Shown one piece after another: positions 61,161 through 64,000 of a DNA stretch of 64,000 nucleotides; positions within the stretch are counted from its first letter, which is position 1; each line of letters opens with the position of its first letter. Where the stretch lies: the NCBI RefSeq assembly GCF_014649695.1, contig NZ_BMTN01000005.1:1-64000 (forward strand), in the 5' to 3' direction. The notes under the pieces are model-generated. The model searched no databases. It was not told the origin of the DNA and worked only from the letters and a program-made list of their open reading frames with translations. Both the position numbers and the translations under genes were made by a program. The stretch comes from Streptomyces kurssanovii. Its GTDB lineage: Bacteria; Actinomycetota; Actinomycetes; Streptomycetales; Streptomycetaceae.

Positions 61161-62531
61161 ATGACGGCGCCGAAGGCCCCCTCCCCACAGCCCGCGGAGT
61201 CCGACGAGGCCGACCGGCTGCGGGATCTCCTGCGTACGCCCGCGTACCGCAAGGTCCTGGTCTTCAGCGCGCTGATCGGCATCCCGATCTCACTGGCGGC
61301 GTTCTTCTTCCTCGTCGCCCTGCACGAGCTGGAGCACGTGATGTGGGCGGACCTGCCGGAGGCATGGGGCTGGGACGTCCCCCCGGCCTGGTGGCCGCTG
61401 CCCCTGCTCGCCGTCGCCGGAGTCGTCGTGGGGCTGGTCGTGACCCGTCTGCCCGGCGCCGGCGGTCACGTTCCCGCGTACGGCCTGCAGGCCGGAGGCG
61501 CCTCCGTAGCCGCCCTTCCCGGGGTGCTCATCGCCGCGGCCGCGAGCCTGCCGCTCGGTGCGGCCCTCGGCCCGGAGGCGCCACTGATCGCGGTCGGCGG
61601 TGGGCTGGCCCTGCTCTTCCGGCATCTCGTCCGCGCCCCCGCCACCCCGGAGAGCACCACACTGCTGGGTGCGGCCGGCGCTGCGGCGGCCATCGCCGCG
61701 ATCTTCGGCAATCCGCTCATCGCCGCGGTGCTGTTGATCGAAGTGGCGGGCGTGGGCGGACCTCAACTGTTCATCGTCCTCCTGCCCGCGCTGCTCTCGA
61801 GTGGCGTCGGAGGGATCGTGTTCACGGGCTTCGGACGCTGGACGGGGCTCGACACCGCCAGTCTCACCGTCCACTTCCCGACATCGTCCCCGCGTCTCGA
61901 CACCGGGGACGTGGTGTGGTCGATGGTGCTGGCGGTAGGCATCGGTGTGCTGGTCCATCTGGTGATCGCCGGGGGGCGCATGACAGCCGGCTTCGTGGCG
62001 GGGGCCCCCTTCGTCCGGACGGTGGTCTGCGCCGTCGCCGCCGGCGGCTGCGCGGCCCTCTACGCGGTCGCCACGGGCCGCAGCCCGGTGGAGGTCGCCT
62101 CGTCCGGCCAGGCCACACTGGCCGCGTTGGCTGCCGATCCGCATTCCTGGAGTGCCGGCGCGCTGCTGGCCGTCCTGGTGTTCAAATCCGCCGCGTACGC
62201 CCTGTGCCTCGGCAGCCTGCGCGGTGGCCTGGTGTTCCCGGTCCTCTTCCTGGGCGCGGCGGCCGGTGCACTGCTCGCTCCGCTCCCTGGGCTCGGGGTG
62301 ATCCCCGGTGTCGCCGCCGGGATGGCAGCGGCATCCGCGGCCGCACTGCGGCTTCCGGTCAGCAGCGTGGCCCTGGTCGTCCTCGTACTCGGTAACTCGG
62401 AGACGATCCCGGTGGTGATCCTGGCGGCCGTGACGGCCTTCGTCACCTCGGAACTGCTTCCGCAGGCCCCGCCGGTCACGCCGCCGCCCCCGCGCCAGAA
62501 GGCTGCGGGCGGCGGCAGTGCGAGGGCGTGA
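61161..62531 (+). CDS. ClC-family chloride channel/transporter
   Basis: A 456-aa membrane protein with the ClC fold. The first anion motif region is GAGGHVPAYGLQAGGASV. The GPEAPLIAVGGG motif corresponds to GxEGP, with the gating Glu retained. GNPLIAAVLLIEVAG and the third motif LRGGLVFPVLFLGAAAG follow. A short Pro-rich tail ends the protein, with no CBS domains. The ATG at 61161 has GGAAGGAC upstream. It is probably co-transcribed with the K+ channel, giving coupled cation/anion movement across the membrane. Confidence 0.9.
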   Translation: MTAPKAPSPQPAESDEADRLRDLLRTPAYRKVLVFSALIGIPISLAAFFFLVALHELEHVMWADLPEAWGWDVPPAWWPLPLLAVAGVVVGLVVTRLPGAGGHVPAYGLQAGGASVAALPGVLIAAAASLPLGAALGPEAPLIAVGGGLALLFRHLVRAPATPESTTLLGAAGAAAAIAAIFGNPLIAAVLLIEVAGVGGPQLFIVLLPALLSSGVGGIVFTGFGRWTGLDTASLTVHFPTSSPRLDTGDVVWSMVLAVGIGVLVHLVIAGGRMTAGFVAGAPFVRTVVCAVAAGGCAALYAVATGRSPVEVASSGQATLAALAADPHSWSAGALLAVLVFKSAAYALCLGSLRGGLVFPVLFLGAAAGALLAPLPGLGVIPGVAAGMAAASAAALRLPVSSVALVVLVLGNSETIPVVILAAVTAFVTSELLPQAPPVTPPPPRQKAAGGGSARA

Positions 62532-62549
62532 CCGGACAGGGAGGAGCGT

Positions 62550-63603
62550 CGTCCTGTACACCGGCGCCGTGGGGTAGGAGTCACCGAGGCTCATGTTGAC
62601 GACGTCCGCACCGGACTCGGCGGCCCACTGCATGCCGGCCATGACCCAGGAGTCCTGGCCGTAGCCCTCCGCGCCGCCGAGCACCTTGCCGACGTACAGG
62701 TCGGCGTCGGGGGCGACACCCTTGTTGTCGCCACCCGAGGCGGCGCCCGAACCGACGATCGTGCCGGCCCCATGCGTGCCGTGGCCGTTGACGTCGGTCA
62801 CGGCCTCACCCGGCACGAAGCTCGCCGTGCCGTCGATGAGGCCGGCGAAGTCGGGGTGGTCGGCGTCGATGCCGGTGTCGAGCACGGCGACCTTGACGCC
62901 CTTGCCGGTGTAGCGGGCCGCCCATGCCTCGGGCGCTCCGATCAGCGGCACGCGCTCCTTCAGGCCGGCCTTCACGCGGCCGTCGAGCCACAGTTTCGCC
63001 ACTCCCGCACCCAGCGTGGCGCTGCCCTGCGGCGCGACGGTGGTCCAGAAGGTGCGGGTCTGCCGCTTGTCCGTGGTGAGCGCGGCACCGTGGATGCCGT
63101 TGAGCTTGCGGGTCAGCTTGCTGCCCCGGGGGGCCGTCGGCTCGACAGCCGCGCGGGACTTCGGCCGGGTGTACGTCGCGATCAGCGGTACGGCGGCCGA
63201 CTTCGCGTCGTCGTACCCCATCTCGATCAGGTCGGTGACGTTGAACAGCCGCCGGTCCAGCTTGTCCGTTCCCAGCAGCGACACCGCCTCGTCCGGGATG
63301 ACGAACAAGTCGCCCTTGATCTCATGGAGTTTCACGCCGCCGACGGCGCTGTCCGGTCGACCTCGACCTCGGCCATCTGCCGGCCGTCGGCCGTCATGGT
63401 GACCTGACGACGTCGCCGGTGACAAGAGTGACCTTGTGGGTCCCCGAGGGCTTGGCGGTGACGGTGGGCTTGCTGGGAGCGGCTCGTGCGGGTCCCTGCA
63501 GAACTGCGAGACACGAGGCCAACAGCGGCACCGCGTGGCTGCTGCGAACAGCTGCCGGCGTCTGCGCCGGAGGGCGGAATCTTGGGAGGGGGAGTGCATG
63601 CCA
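62550..63603 (-). pseudogene. truncated, frameshifted S8 (subtilisin-like) peptidase
   Basis: A secreted subtilisin of the Streptomyces long-prodomain type, in pieces. The signal peptide and the start of the prodomain (TVTAKPSGTHKVTLVTGDVV) lie in one frame, a short VTMTADGRQMAEVEVDRTA piece in a second, and VKLHEIKGDLFVIPDEAVSL onward in a third. The catalytic Asp (VAVLDTGIDADHPDF) and His (DVNGHGTHGAGTIVGSG) are present, and the sequence reaches VVNMSLGDS. It stops at about 62550, so the Asn and GTSM-Ser parts are gone. The ClC gene ends 18 bp beyond the break. Confidence 0.8.
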
Positions 63604-63939
63604 TGGGTCTATCGACCGGTGACTGCCGGCGTGAAGGCCCCATGGTGGCAAGTCCTCGCCATGGCAGATGCTTGTCAGCCATGAACCGCTCATTCCGGCC
63701 GGAAAGACGTCGTACGGACGCGGGTTGGGTGGCCACTCTCCCCCCTCGTCACGGTCCTCGGTCCACGACGAACCGGTGAGCGTGGCGCGGCGCCGATCGC
63801 GTGCCACCGGCGGGCGGAGGTGGCCGGCAGCACAAACGGGAGGCCGCCGCAACACGGGCCGTCCGGTCTCGTCGACGTGCGGCCGGGAGCGAGGGGGGCC
63901 AGATTGGACATATCCGACCCATCGGACGGAGGCGTCCCG

Positions 63940-64000
63940 ATGGAGAGGCAGGACAACACGGAGGAGCCTGGCATGACGACCCACGCGAGTGCGCCTGGCC
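63940..64000 (+). CDS. start of a gene running off the window
   Basis: The ATG at 63940 (GGAGG 7 nt upstream) and the in-frame ATG at 63973 (GGAGGAG 5 nt upstream) begin an open frame MERQDNTEEPGMTTHASAPG that continues past the window edge. Too little is visible to name it. The preceding 63604-63939 region holds no recognisable gene. Confidence 0.5.
   Translation, partial: MERQDNTEEPGMTTHASAPG

Noticed and set aside
61290-63599. 769-codon minus-strand frame apparently fusing a protease to a long unknown tail
   Set aside because: The tail is antisense to the intact ClC gene; the protease simply lost its stop by truncation.

Overview
This is a high-GC actinobacterial window, almost certainly from a Streptomyces chromosome. 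The evidence is GC-rich third codon positions, frequent GTG starts, Tat/Sec-exported carbohydrate-active enzymes, a LAL regulator, a terpene synthase, SpoIIE-type phosphatases, an ECF41 sigma factor and a mycothiol-type (Xi-class) transferase. I saw no rRNA, tRNA, CRISPR array, transposase or replication origin. The dense accessory metabolism, the many solitary regulators and at least six decayed or truncated genes fit a chromosome-arm region; that placement is inference.

Layout. 0-5 kb: an exported aldose 1-epimerase and a GH51 arabinofuranosidase (minus strand), facing the wreck of a Gfo/Idh/MocA oxidoreductase joined to a LacI C-terminus. 5-8 kb: flavin reductase, class II glutamine amidotransferase, and an MBL-fold hydrolase divergent from a CGNR zinc-finger regulator. 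8-13 kb: two tandem secreted proteins, each ending in six FG-GAP-type repeats, behind a LacI-like palindrome. 13-19.6 kb: a CopZ-like chaperone with a CsoR-type site, MarR, TetR with an enoyl-CoA hydratase, a two-gene deletion scar, LtrA, and a long-form GAPDH. 19.6-25 kb: maleylacetate reductase, an ABM-like protein, a PP2C phosphatase, a cold-shock protein, a glutathionyl-hydroquinone-reductase-like transferase and a GNAT. 25-32 kb: a LAL regulator divergent from a class I terpene synthase, a zinc alcohol dehydrogenase, a broken MDR reductase and a YqeY protein. 32-43.7 kb: a GAF-PAS-GAF-PP2C phosphatase, a membrane glycosyltransferase, an aldo-keto reductase, an FAD monooxygenase, an NfeD/flotillin pair, a DUF2269 protein with a tiny membrane partner, and a TetR. 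43.7-49 kb: an ECF41 sigma factor behind an oxidoreductase remnant, DUF305 and DUF6153 proteins, an ArsR/SRPBCC operon, a CBS protein, and a small ABM protein behind a MerR/SoxR-type promoter. 49-57 kb: a complete fructan locus. 57-64 kb: small membrane proteins, an acyl-CoA synthetase pseudogene, a K+ channel, a ClC channel, a broken subtilisin, and the start of a gene that leaves the window.

The most coherent system is the fructan locus (49.2-57.3 kb). A secreted GH32 enzyme would release fructose, a one-permease/one-ATPase ABC transporter would import it, a PfkB kinase would phosphorylate it, and a LacI regulator closes the transporter operon. Four copies of a TGTCATCGnTGAC(A/C) operator occur as two pairs with identical 16-bp spacing. 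One pair sits between the transporter and the kinase, the other upstream of the GH32 gene, and together they define a local regulon. Other readable circuits are the copper site before copZ, twin palindromes before ArsR/SRPBCC, a 19-bp-spaced MerR-type promoter feeding a probably leaderless ORF, and twin TCACCC-N5-GGGTGA palindromes 105 bp apart between two small membrane-protein genes.
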